DNA from: Verrucomicrobiota bacterium
GTDB taxonomy: Bacteria; Verrucomicrobiota; Verrucomicrobiia; Opitutales; UBA953
Direction of reading: 5' to 3'
NCBI GenBank assembly: GCA_016871415.1
Contig: VHDL01000017.1
Location: forward strand, 1-43,292
DNA length: 43,292 nucleotides
A program made the position numbers and the translations under genes. Within the stretch, counting starts at the first letter, position 1. Every line of letters begins with the position of its first letter. The notes below the pieces were generated by a model that saw only the letters and a program-made list of their open reading frames with translations, was not told where the DNA came from and did no database searches. Below are positions 24,946 to 33,277 of the stretch, piece after piece.

Positions 24946-26715
24946 TCAGCGACCCGAGAAATCCCAAACCTTCTCCCCGTTCGGGGCCATGATGCGGATG
25001 GATTGCAGGCCGGCCTGAGTCCCGCCTGCGGGCGCCATCAGACGGAGGTGGATGACTTTCTGCATGGTCGGCAGCATGACCATCTCCTCCTGTCCGTCAG
25101 CAGGCCAGTCGAAGTCGCGCACGTTGGCGGGAAGGAAGTCCTCCTGGCCTTCGGTTCGCCAGCTGACTGCTCCCTTGCCGCCGGCTCCGGCGCCTTTGAG
25201 CACGATCGTGATGGGCCCCTTGAGGTCGATGCCGGTCCTGGCGATGAACGGCCGCTTGGTCCCTTCCGGAGTGATCCGCAACGCACCATCGCGGCGTTCC
25301 GCCTTGCCGTTGCGGCAGATCCATTCGTCCTGCGGGGTCGAGATGCCTGCGCCCTGAGGCGCCTTCGTGATGCCGGCGGTGGCGAAGAGTTCCTCGTGAT
25401 GTCGGTCGAAGGACGTGGGAAGGCCGGGAGTCTTGAGCGTCGCCGCCCAAGCCATGAGCTTCTTCTCCAACGCCTCGGCGATTTCGGGGCGTCGCTTGAG
25501 CAGGTCGGCCTCGGCGTCCTCGCCGGCGGGATCGGTGATGTCGAAGAGCAGCTTCGTGCGGTCGCCGAGCAGCACCAGCTTGTGCGGGTGCTCGAGCACG
25601 GCGGCCTGCGAGCCCCAGCGCCAGTAGAGCGTGCGAGGCGTGGCCGCCGCGCCGTTGAGACGGGGGATGAGGTCGACGCCGTCCAGCGCGGGGTCCGCGG
25701 GCAGTCCCGCGGCGGCCAGGGCGGTGGCGGCGACGTCCAGCGAGATCACGGGCGAAGCGTGCACCGTGCCGGCCGGAATGCGTCCCGGCCAGGCGGCCAC
25801 GAAGGGCACGCGGTTGCCGCCTTCGCTGACCATCCCCTTCTGCCCGCGCATCGGCAGGTTGAGCGAGCCGTCCCAGGCCTTGCCCAGCGGCGCGCCGTTG
25901 TCGGCGATGAAGAAGATCAGGGTGTCCTTGTCGGCGCCGCTCTCCGCGAGCTTGCGACGGATGCGTCCCAGTCCGTCGTCCATCGCGGCGATCATGGCCA
26001 GCGCCTGACGGCGTTCCTTGGGCAGGTGCGACGGGGTGCGGGAAAACCACGGCTCCGGAGATTCGAGCGGCACGTGCGGCGCAAACCAAGCCAGGTAGAG
26101 GAACCAGGGGCGTTCGGCGTCCGCCTTGCGTCGCTCGAGGAACGAGAGCGCGGCCTCGGTCTGCACCTCGACGCGGAAGCGGGCGTCCGTCACCAGATGC
26201 GGGGAGTCCGGGAAGGGCCGACCTTGCAGGTCGTGCGAGGCGTAGAACTGACGCATCTCCCCTCGGAAATATTCGTCGAAGCCCTGGGCGTGGGGCATGT
26301 GCTCCCTCATCATGCGGTGGGCCTTCTTGGCGCCGTCGATGTCGAGGTGCCACTTGCCGGCCTGTCCGGTCAGGTATCCGGCGGCCTTGAGCCGCTCGGC
26401 GATGGTCTTCTCCTCAACGGGCAGCGGGCCCTTGTTGTTGTTATCCACCCCGAAGCGCTGCTGGTAGCGTCCGGTCATCAGCCCGGCCCGCGAGGGCACG
26501 CATTGCGGGGCGGTCACGTAGCCCTGGGTGAAGCGGACGCCGTCGCGAGCCAACGCGTCCAGCTCGGGCGTGCGGACGTCCTTGTCGACCCCGTTCGCCC
26601 CGAGGTCGGCCCAGCCGTGGTCGTCGCTGTAGATGACGAGGATGTTGGGCTTGCGCGCGGCCTCGGCGGAAAGCGCCGCCAAGGAGAGGATGAGCAGGAC
26701 GCGGAGCATATTCAT
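24946..26715 (-). CDS. Sulfatase with C-terminal beta-module
   Basis: 589-aa secreted sulfatase with a signal peptide at about residues 1-20. Motifs are IYSDDHGWADLG (D31, D32), C72-V-P-S-R, GRYQQRFGVDNNNKGPLP, AGKWHLDIDG and FIADNGAPLGKA with the Lys of the active site. The catalytic domain ends near residue 450. The last 120 or so residues are a separate module (GPITIVLKG, then AVSWRTEGQEDFLP and VIHLRLMAPAG to the end) seen in this window only here and in the paralogue at 32984-34783. The ATG overlaps the upstream stop by one base (TGATG). The long identical blocks shared with the paralogue (HMPHAQGFDEYFRGE, FYASHDL, LPKERRQALAMIAAMDDG) indicate gene duplication. Confidence 0.94.
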   Translation of the reverse strand: MNMLRVLLILSLAALSAEAARKPNILVIYSDDHGWADLGANGVDKDVRTPELDALARDGVRFTQGYVTAPQCVPSRAGLMTGRYQQRFGVDNNNKGPLPVEEKTIAERLKAAGYLTGQAGKWHLDIDGAKKAHRMMREHMPHAQGFDEYFRGEMRQFYASHDLQGRPFPDSPHLVTDARFRVEVQTEAALSFLERRKADAERPWFLYLAWFAPHVPLESPEPWFSRTPSHLPKERRQALAMIAAMDDGLGRIRRKLAESGADKDTLIFFIADNGAPLGKAWDGSLNLPMRGQKGMVSEGGNRVPFVAAWPGRIPAGTVHASPVISLDVAATALAAAGLPADPALDGVDLIPRLNGAAATPRTLYWRWGSQAAVLEHPHKLVLLGDRTKLLFDITDPAGEDAEADLLKRRPEIAEALEKKLMAWAATLKTPGLPTSFDRHHEELFATAGITKAPQGAGISTPQDEWICRNGKAERRDGALRITPEGTKRPFIARTGIDLKGPITIVLKGAGAGGKGAVSWRTEGQEDFLPANVRDFDWPADGQEEMVMLPTMQKVIHLRLMAPAGGTQAGLQSIRIMAPNGEKVWDFSGR

Positions 26716-28127
26716 CAGAGCAGGGAGGCCATCGCCGAGAGGTCGAGCTTGTCACCGAGCTCCTTCTGCAGGGCGGTGAGGCGGGTGAAGAGGGCGGCGC
26801 GGCGATCCCGCAGGGCGGGGTCTGCGGCGAGGTCCTTCAGCTCCTCGGGGTCCTGCGCCACGTGGTAGAGGCGGAAGACGCCGGCCTTGGGGTAGACGAT
26901 GAGTTTCCAGCCGTCCTGGATGACGGCGCGCTGCAGTTCGAGGTAGCCGCCGTAGATGGCGTCGCGTCGGCCGGACTGGTCGCCTCTGAGGAGGGGCAGC
27001 ACGCTGCGGAACTCGACCTGCGGCTGACGCTCGGCGCCCGCGACGTCGAGGGCGGTCGCCATGGCGTCCTGCAGGTAGATCGGCGCGTCGAGGCGCGCGC
27101 TGGCGGTCACGCCCGGACCCTTCACGATGAAGGGCACGCGCAGGCTGTGGTCATGCATGTTCTGCTTGCCCATCAGGCCGTGCCTGCCGACGGCCAGGCC
27201 GTGGTCGGCGGTGAAGATGATCCAGGTGTCCTTCGCCTGCCCGTTGCGCTCGAGGGCGTCGAGGATGCGCCCGATCTGGGCGTCCATGTGCGTGATGATC
27301 GCGTAATATTCCTGGCGGTGCGTGCGCACGGCGAGCTCGGTGCGCGGGAAGGGCGCGAGGTCCTCGTCGCGCAGGCCCTTGCCGGCGCCGATGGCCTTGG
27401 CGTTCGGGTATTCGGGTTGGAAGCTGACGGGGACGGCCACTTTGTCCCGCGGATAGAGGTCGACGTACTCCTTCGGAGACTGGCGGGGGTCGTGCGGCGC
27501 GTTGAACGCCACGTAGGCGAAGAACGGGCGTGACGAGCCCTTGGCGGCGTCGAGGAAGCCCACGGCGTTGTCGCCCACCACCTCGCTCCAGTGCTTGCCG
27601 CCCTGCCAGTAGCCGCCGAGGGCGGTGTCGTAGGGGCTCCACTCGTCGTGGTCGGGCGAGGTCGGACGGCCGTAGGCGGCCTTGGTGTCCTTGGGCATCC
27701 CGGCGCGCAGGTCCTTCACGACGTCGAAGCACTTCTCGGCGTCGGCGGTGATGTGCCACTTGCCGGTCATCGCGGTGGCGTAGCCGGCCCGCGACATCAT
27801 CTGCGGCCAGAGGCGTCCGGCGACGCGCTCGGCTTCGGTCTTCTTGCCGTAGACCTCGTTGGCGCGCCAGACGGTGCGTCCGGTGATGAGCATGGTGCGG
27901 CTGGCCACGCAGACCGCGCCGGACCACGAGCCCATGTTGTAGGCGTGGGTGAAGACGGCCCCGCCCGCGGCCAGGCGGTCGAGGTTCGGGGTGCGCACCT
28001 CGCTTCCGCCGAGCGCATGCACGGCGTCGTAGGCGTGGTCGTCCGCGAAGATGAACAGGACGTTGGGTTTGGCCGCCTGCGCCGCGAAGGGCGCGGCGAG
28101 CAGCGCGAGCAGGGCGGGGACTCTCAT
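26715..28127 (-). CDS. Sulfatase with CVASR (C-x-A-x-R) active site
   Basis: 470-aa secreted sulfatase. The ATG at 28127 begins a signal peptide (about residues 1-19) one base after the upstream stop; a start nine codons earlier only adds an unlikely extension. Motifs are FIFADDHAYDAVHALGG (D29, D30), C73-V-A75-S-R followed by TMLITGR, TGKWHITA and the distal site FTADHGLAVGRHGLMGKQN. It is closest to the sulfatase at 985-2424 and to choline/iduronate-type enzymes. Ala replaces the Pro of the C-x-P-x-R maturation signature. The C-x-A-x-R form is reported for substrates of anaerobic radical-SAM sulfatase-maturing enzymes, so the protein may still be activated. All other core residues are present, so a dead enzyme is unlikely. 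Confidence 0.92.
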   Translation of the reverse strand: MRVPALLALLAAPFAAQAAKPNVLFIFADDHAYDAVHALGGSEVRTPNLDRLAAGGAVFTHAYNMGSWSGAVCVASRTMLITGRTVWRANEVYGKKTEAERVAGRLWPQMMSRAGYATAMTGKWHITADAEKCFDVVKDLRAGMPKDTKAAYGRPTSPDHDEWSPYDTALGGYWQGGKHWSEVVGDNAVGFLDAAKGSSRPFFAYVAFNAPHDPRQSPKEYVDLYPRDKVAVPVSFQPEYPNAKAIGAGKGLRDEDLAPFPRTELAVRTHRQEYYAIITHMDAQIGRILDALERNGQAKDTWIIFTADHGLAVGRHGLMGKQNMHDHSLRVPFIVKGPGVTASARLDAPIYLQDAMATALDVAGAERQPQVEFRSVLPLLRGDQSGRRDAIYGGYLELQRAVIQDGWKLIVYPKAGVFRLYHVAQDPEELKDLAADPALRDRRAALFTRLTALQKELGDKLDLSAMASLL

Positions 28128-28128
28128 G

Positions 28129-30033
28129 TCAGAAGGTCCAGCGGCGGGGCTCACCCTGATGCGGGGTGAGGACGATGTCGTCGAACTCCACGGCGGGCGA
28201 CCCGCTCGGCAGGTAAAGCCTGAGGATGCCGGCCTTCTCCTTCAGGGGCAGCTCGACGCTGATGTCCTGCCAGACGGATTCGCCGGAGACTTTGTAGGGC
28301 ACGCTGAGCGATTCAGGCGTCCCCGTCCCGTTGAGCAGCGTCACGCGGCCTTCGCCGGCCTGCGGGGCGCGGATGCGGAAGGTGAGCCGGGCGGTGCCCG
28401 CGTTGAGGCCGGCTCCGACGCCCAGGAAGGAGTCGGCTCCCTTGGACTGCACCCGGAGGGCTCCGTCTTGCACGGACGCCGATCCGGCGCGGTTCTTCCA
28501 GCCGCCGGGAAGGTCGTCCGCCGCGACGGCCTTCTTCTTCGGCGCGGCCTTGGCTTTCGCCGCCGTCGCGCCCTTGGCGCGCTCGCCGTTGTAGCGGGGG
28601 ATGACGGCCTCGTTGTCCGCCAGGTAGAGCTGGATGAGGTCGTTGAGCTCCGCGGCCTCGGCGGCGCGCTCCTTGGCGAGGTTGTTCCTTTCGCCGGGAT
28701 CCTTGGACAGGTCGTAGAGCTCCAGCTCATCGGAACCGTCATCGGCGCGTCCGTAGAAACGGATCAGCTTCAGGTCACCCTGGCGGACGTAGGAGCCGGC
28801 GTAGAAGCCGTCCATGACGGAGTCGCGCGTGGCGTTGCCGTGCGGGAAGTGGCAGAAGATCCGCTGGCGGACCGCGGGACCGCCCTGAAGGGCCTTCGTC
28901 TGGTCGAAGCCGTCGATTTTCTGTCCGGGCTTGGTCACGCCTCCGGCGACGTTGATGAGGGTGGGGTAGAGGTCGGTCGACTGGATGAGGAAGTCCGCGG
29001 TGGTGCCGGCCTTGACCTTGCCGGGCCAGACGACGATGCCGGGCTCGCGCGTGCCGCCGTCATAGAGGGAGGCCTTGCCGCTGCGGTAAGGCAGGTTGCT
29101 GGTGGCGGGAATGTCCGCGTAGCCCTTGGGGTCGGTCTGCTTGGGCGGGTAGGCGAAGCCGCCGTTGTCCGACCAGAAGACGACGATGGTGTTGTCGGCC
29201 TCGCCGGATTCGTCGAGCTGCCTGAGCAGTCGCCCCACGGCGTCATCCATGCTCTTCACCATCGCCGCGTAGAGCGGGTTTTTCTGCGGATTGGCCGGGT
29301 CGGTCTTCTTCTTGAAGTACTCGATGTAGTCGGGGCGCGCGTTCCACGGGGAGTGCACGGAGAACAGCCAGAAGTTCACGAAGAAGGGTCGGCCCTTGCT
29401 GGCCCGAATGAACTTACCCGCCTCGTCCGCCATGCGCTCGTCGACGTGGCGGCCCGCCTCGTCCTTGATCGCGGGGTCGGTGATGAACTGCCAGGGCGCG
29501 AGGTAGCCGCCGCCCGGACCGGGAGCCTTGGGCGTGTGCGGCCAGTCGAAGTCGAAGCCCTGGTCGCGCGGCTCGTAGGCGTCGCCCGCCGCCCTGTTGT
29601 GGCCGAGGTGCCATTTTCCAAAATGGGCGGTGGCGTAACCCGCGGCCTTGAGCGCCTCGGCCAGCGTGTGGTAGTCGGGCTTCAGACGAGTGACCGAATT
29701 GGCCACCTGCACGCGCGCGTCATTCTTGAGCAGCAACTTTTCAAGCACCACGGTGGGCAGGTGGCAGGCGGGCGCGGTGATGCCGGTGCGTGCGGGATGC
29801 TGGCCGACGAGGATGCTCGAACGGGTCGGGGAGCAGAGCGGGCTGGCCGAATAGGCGTTGGTCAGGCGCACGCCCCGGGAGGCGAGGCGGTCGAGATTGG
29901 GCGTCTCGTGGTAGGTGCTGCCGAAGCAGGCGAGGTCGCGCACGCCGAGGTCATCGGCGAGGATGAGCACGACGTTGGGACGGTCGGCGGCGAGCGCCGC
30001 GAGCGGCGCGAGGAGGGCGGGGAGGATGCGCAT
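28129..30033 (-). CDS. Sulfatase with C-terminal carbohydrate-binding-like domain
   Basis: 634-aa secreted sulfatase. The reading frame stays open far upstream, but the ATG at 30033 is chosen because it begins the signal peptide (MRILPALLAPLAALAA). Motifs are ILADDLGVRDLACFG (D27, D28), C67-S-P-T-R, a 40-residue insert, FGKWHLGHN and FWSDNGGFAYPP. After about residue 490 comes a Lys/Ala linker (AKAKAAPKKKAVA), then a beta-sandwich of roughly 125 residues (ARLTFRIRAPQAGEG to AVEFDDIVLTP) that resembles a carbohydrate-binding or lectin-like module. It starts 11 bases after the stop of the upstream sulfatase. The reaction is desulfation; the substrate is unknown. Confidence 0.93.
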   Translation of the reverse strand: MRILPALLAPLAALAADRPNVVLILADDLGVRDLACFGSTYHETPNLDRLASRGVRLTNAYSASPLCSPTRSSILVGQHPARTGITAPACHLPTVVLEKLLLKNDARVQVANSVTRLKPDYHTLAEALKAAGYATAHFGKWHLGHNRAAGDAYEPRDQGFDFDWPHTPKAPGPGGGYLAPWQFITDPAIKDEAGRHVDERMADEAGKFIRASKGRPFFVNFWLFSVHSPWNARPDYIEYFKKKTDPANPQKNPLYAAMVKSMDDAVGRLLRQLDESGEADNTIVVFWSDNGGFAYPPKQTDPKGYADIPATSNLPYRSGKASLYDGGTREPGIVVWPGKVKAGTTADFLIQSTDLYPTLINVAGGVTKPGQKIDGFDQTKALQGGPAVRQRIFCHFPHGNATRDSVMDGFYAGSYVRQGDLKLIRFYGRADDGSDELELYDLSKDPGERNNLAKERAAEAAELNDLIQLYLADNEAVIPRYNGERAKGATAAKAKAAPKKKAVAADDLPGGWKNRAGSASVQDGALRVQSKGADSFLGVGAGLNAGTARLTFRIRAPQAGEGRVTLLNGTGTPESLSVPYKVSGESVWQDISVELPLKEKAGILRLYLPSGSPAVEFDDIVLTPHQGEPRRWTF

Positions 30034-30044
30034 GGGAAAGGGGG

Positions 30045-31391
30045 TCACTTGGCGGCCTTCTTCTTGGCCTTCTTCTTGGCGGTGGCGGCAGGGTCTTCCT
30101 TCAGATTGCCGTCGTTCCAACGACGGTCGACCCACCGTGGCGGCTGGTTGCCGGCGTTCCAGGAGTCCCAGAGGGCTTGCAGGGCCTTGACGCGATCGGG
30201 TTCGGATGCGGCGAGATCCTTCTGCTCCTCGCGGTCCGTCTTCAGGTTGAACAGCTGCACGGGCCTTTCCAGTCCGGCCTTCACCAGCTTCCAGTCTCCC
30301 TGACGCACCGCGTACTGAACGCCGAAGCGCCAGAAGAGTGCGTCGCGTCCCGCCGTGGGGGATTTGCCTTCCAGGAGCGGCAGGAGGTTGACCCCGTCGA
30401 GCTTCCATTCGGGACGGGTCTCGGCGCCCGCCGCGGCCAGCGCCGTGGGAAGCACGTCGAGCTGGATGACGGGCTCGGCCAGCGTGCGTCCGGCGGGAAT
30501 GCGTCCCTTCCACTGGGCCATCCAGCTCACGCGGATGCCCCCTTCCCAGAGCAGCCACTTCCTGCCGCGCAGTCCGCCCATCTCGGCCAGGGGGCTCGCT
30601 CCGCCGTTGTCACTGATCACGAAGACGAGCGTGTCCTCCTCGAGCTTCAGCTCCCGCAGCTTGGCCAGCATGGTGCCGACCGCGTCGTCCATCTCGGACG
30701 TCAGGGCGGCGTAGGCCTGCTCGCGCCTGAGCAGCGAGGCGAAGCGCGCGAGGACGTGCTCGCTGGCCACGACGGGGCTGTGCACGGCGTTGAGGGGCAC
30801 GTAGGCGAACCAAGGGCGGTCCTTGTTGCGTTCGATGAAGCCGGCGGCCTCCTTCGCGAAGATGGGCGACGTGACGGGGGCGCCGGGCGGATCGGGGATC
30901 AGTTCCTTGCCGCGGTAGAATCCGCCTTTTTCACCCAGGTTGCCGACCGTTCCGAATGATTCGTCGAAGCCACGTCCCACGGGCAGGTAGGCCTCGGAGG
31001 ACGATCCGACGTGCCACTTGCCGAAGATGCCGGTCACGTAGCCGGCGGACTTGAGCCGTTGGGCGATGGTGGTCTCGGAGAGCAGCAGGTTCTTGGAGTC
31101 GGAATCGGCGCCTTCGTTGGAATTGGCGTCATGCCCGGTGCGCGCCTGATAGCGTCCGGTCAGGAGTCCGACCCGGCTGGGCGAGCAGATGCAGCCCGAG
31201 ACGTAGCCGTCGGTGAAGCGCACGCCGTTCGCGGCGATTGAGTCGAGGTTCGGCGTGGGGGCCAGTTTGCCGCCGTAACAGCCGGGCTGGGCCCAGCTCA
31301 TGTCGTCGACGTAGATGACGAGGACGTTGGGCTGGCGGGCCAAGGCGGCCGCGAAGGCAGTCAGCAGGAAGAGAATGGGAGGAAGGCGCAT
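30045..31391 (-). CDS. Sulfatase with Lys/Ala-rich C-terminal tail
   Basis: 448-aa secreted sulfatase with a signal peptide at about residues 1-18. Motifs are IYVDDMSWAQPGCYGG (D29, D30), GCIC69-S-P-S-R, FGKWHVGSS and FVISDNGGASPLAEMGGLRG. The protein ends in a basic tail (AATAKKKAKKKAAK) that is not part of the fold. It is the first gene of a four-sulfatase run (31391 to 24946) preceded by 171 non-coding bases with a possible promoter. No Shine-Dalgarno sequence is evident. The arylsulfatase A-like layout gives no firm substrate. Confidence 0.93.
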   Translation of the reverse strand: MRLPPILFLLTAFAAALARQPNVLVIYVDDMSWAQPGCYGGKLAPTPNLDSIAANGVRFTDGYVSGCICSPSRVGLLTGRYQARTGHDANSNEGADSDSKNLLLSETTIAQRLKSAGYVTGIFGKWHVGSSSEAYLPVGRGFDESFGTVGNLGEKGGFYRGKELIPDPPGAPVTSPIFAKEAAGFIERNKDRPWFAYVPLNAVHSPVVASEHVLARFASLLRREQAYAALTSEMDDAVGTMLAKLRELKLEEDTLVFVISDNGGASPLAEMGGLRGRKWLLWEGGIRVSWMAQWKGRIPAGRTLAEPVIQLDVLPTALAAAGAETRPEWKLDGVNLLPLLEGKSPTAGRDALFWRFGVQYAVRQGDWKLVKAGLERPVQLFNLKTDREEQKDLAASEPDRVKALQALWDSWNAGNQPPRWVDRRWNDGNLKEDPAATAKKKAKKKAAK

Positions 31392-31397
31392 GACTTT

Positions 31398-31426
31398 CTT
31401 ACACCTTGAACTTCCTTAGGTTTCAA
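31398..31426 (-). promoter_or_regulatory. Candidate sigma70-like promoter for the four-sulfatase run
   Basis: On the minus strand TTGAAA (31426-31421) is separated by 17 bases from TGTAAG (31403-31398), a weak match to the -10 box. Initiation would fall almost at the ATG at 31391, giving a leaderless or nearly leaderless mRNA, consistent with the missing Shine-Dalgarno sequence. The same TTGAAACCT string occurs in the gap upstream of 24759. PVC promoter consensus is poorly known, so this is tentative. Confidence 0.28.
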
Positions 31427-31562
31427 CGAGCAGGCGAGTCGACCCAATCGAGGGATTTTGGAGTCGTTGCATTTTCTGCATGACTTACCCGGTATGCAAG
31501 GCGATGCCCTCCTGTGGTCCGAGGATGATGACGCTGAGGCCTGGATTGCGGGATGCGCATGC

Positions 31563-32918
31563 TCAGTGGGGCAGATCCTTGAGGTCGGCGGGCATCACGG
31601 GGTCATCCTTGGCCAGCTGCGCGTCGAGCAGGGACAGCATCTCCTTGAGCTTCCCGGCCTGGGTCGCGGCCAGGTCCTCCTTCTCGTAAGAATCATTGGA
31701 CAGGTCGAAAAGCTGAGGGGCGCCTTTCTTCATGCGGATGACTTTCCAGTCACCATGCAGCAGGGCCTGACCCTGTGGGTGCGCGATGTAGACGGTCCGC
31801 GGCGAGGGCGCGGCGTCTTCGCCGGTGACAGCCTTCCAGCGGTCAAGGCCGTCCCAGCGCGGGTCGCCAGCGGGCTTCGCTCCGACCAGTCCGGACAGGG
31901 TGGGCAGCCAGTCGCCGACGTAGAGAGGGGCGGAAACCTTGCCGGGCTTGAGCGTCCCGGGCCAGTTGGCGAAGGCGCACACGCGGACGCCGCCCTCGTA
32001 GAGGGTGTTCTTCTGTCCGCGCAGGGGGTCGTTCTTGCTGTTGAATGGTGAGTCGGGCACGTTGCCGACGTAGGCGTTCTTGAGGCCTTCGATGCCGCCG
32101 TTGTCGGAGGTGAAGACGATGAGCGTCCGCTCCCGCTGCCCCGTGCGCTCAAGGGCGGCCACGAATTCGCCGATCTTGGCGTCAAGTTGGGAGACCATGG
32201 CGGCCATGCGCAGGCGGGACTCGTGCTTCACCGGGTCGTCGTGGAACTTCGTGCCGTCATAGAGTTTCTTGAATTCGACGGGCGCGTCGACGGGCGTGTG
32301 CACGGCGTGGAAGGGCACGTACATGAACCACGGCTGGTCACCGCCCTGGGTGATACGCTTCAGGGCTTCGGCGGCGATGAGCTCGGTGGCGTTGCCCTCC
32401 TCCTTGAACAGCTTGCCGTCGCGGTGCCAGGTGTCTTCGTAAGGATTGCCCTTGCGATACTTGTGGGTCCAGGGATCCGCCGCGCCCGTCAGGGTACCAT
32501 AGCTGGTGTCGAAGCCGTAGGCGTTCGGAATCCATCCGGGCCTTGCGCCGAGGTGCCACTTGCCGGCGATGTGCGTGCGGTAGCCGGCCGACTTCAGGAC
32601 GGACGCGAGGGTGGCGGTGCCGAGCGGCATCGCGCGCAGGTTGCTGGGACTGAGCGCCTGCGGGCCGAAGCGTCCCGGACAGCGACCGCTCATCAGGGCG
32701 GTGCGGGTGGGGGTGCAGACGGGCTGTACATAGTGGCGGTCCAGCTCGCGTCCCTCGCGGACGAGCTTGTCCATGTGCGGCGTCTTGCCGAAGCCCCCGT
32801 GCCAGCCGACGTCGGACCAGCCGAGGTCGTCGGCGACGATGAGGAGGATGTTCGGGCGCTCCGCGGCGGCGAGGGGCGACAGCGCGAGCAGGCAGGCGAG
32901 GAGGGCGCGAGCGTTCAT
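31563..32918 (-). CDS. Arylsulfatase B/GALNS-like sulfatase
   Basis: 451-aa secreted sulfatase. The ATG at 32918 is preferred over one eight codons upstream because it begins the signal peptide directly (about residues 1-19). Motifs are IVADDLGWSDVGWHGG (D30, D31), HYVQPVC68-T-P-T-R, then TALMSGRCPGRFG, AGKWHLGARPGWIPNAYGFD and FTSDNGGIEG. The HYVQP/CTPTR and WIP-x-x-x-GFD blocks are typical of arylsulfatase B-type enzymes, which act on N-acetylgalactosamine-4-sulfate in animals; the bacterial substrate may differ. It is flanked by gaps of 65 bases upstream and 171 bases downstream, and ends the long run beginning at the window edge. Confidence 0.93.
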   Translation of the reverse strand: MNARALLACLLALSPLAAAERPNILLIVADDLGWSDVGWHGGFGKTPHMDKLVREGRELDRHYVQPVCTPTRTALMSGRCPGRFGPQALSPSNLRAMPLGTATLASVLKSAGYRTHIAGKWHLGARPGWIPNAYGFDTSYGTLTGAADPWTHKYRKGNPYEDTWHRDGKLFKEEGNATELIAAEALKRITQGGDQPWFMYVPFHAVHTPVDAPVEFKKLYDGTKFHDDPVKHESRLRMAAMVSQLDAKIGEFVAALERTGQRERTLIVFTSDNGGIEGLKNAYVGNVPDSPFNSKNDPLRGQKNTLYEGGVRVCAFANWPGTLKPGKVSAPLYVGDWLPTLSGLVGAKPAGDPRWDGLDRWKAVTGEDAAPSPRTVYIAHPQGQALLHGDWKVIRMKKGAPQLFDLSNDSYEKEDLAATQAGKLKEMLSLLDAQLAKDDPVMPADLKDLPH

Positions 32919-32983
32919 GGGGTGAGAAGAAACTAGGCCCACGCGGCCTCGTGGACAGGTTTTTTATTTGAGGGTGGTACGAG

Positions 32984-33277
32984 TCAGCGACCGAAGTCCG
33001 CGATGTCCGCCCCGCCCTTGGCGGGACGGAGCTCGATCGAGCGCAGGCGCAGGCCTTCCGCCTGGTCGCCGAGGTTCAGGCGGACGTGGATGGCCTGGCC
33101 TTCGACGGGCAGGGTGATGCTTTGCTCGGAGGTGCCGGCGGGTATCCCGAACCGGACGAGGCTCGCGGGCAGGAAGTCAGGCTGTCCCTGGGTGCGCCAG
33201 CTGAGCGAGCCGTTGGTCGCGACCTTGGCGTCGGCCTTGATGACCGCCGTCACCGGGCCTTTCAGCGTGAGGCCGGT
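32984..33277 (-). pseudogene. C-terminal module of the upstream sulfatase, cut off by an in-frame TAG
   Basis: This stretch continues the reading frame of the sulfatase at 33278-34783 beyond its TAG. It aligns residue by residue with the end of the sulfatase at 24946: TGLTLKGPVTAVI against TGIDLKGPITIVL, then LSWRTQGQPDFLPA against VSWRTEGQEDFLPA. Codon use is normal and there is no second lesion down to its TGA. An internal ATG at 33253 could give an 89-residue fragment, but it lacks a signal sequence. The break is therefore recent, a sequencing error, or read through. Confidence 0.75.

Noticed and set aside
30034-30558. N-terminal extension of the sulfatase at 28129-30033
   Set aside because: The open frame upstream of the signal peptide is out of frame with the real upstream sulfatase, basic and low in complexity. 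The start at 30033 gives a perfect signal sequence.
32945-32970. Terminator-like stem CCACG...CGTGG followed by a T-run on the plus strand
   Set aside because: The stem has only five pairs, the T-run is five bases away, and no plus-strand gene ends there.
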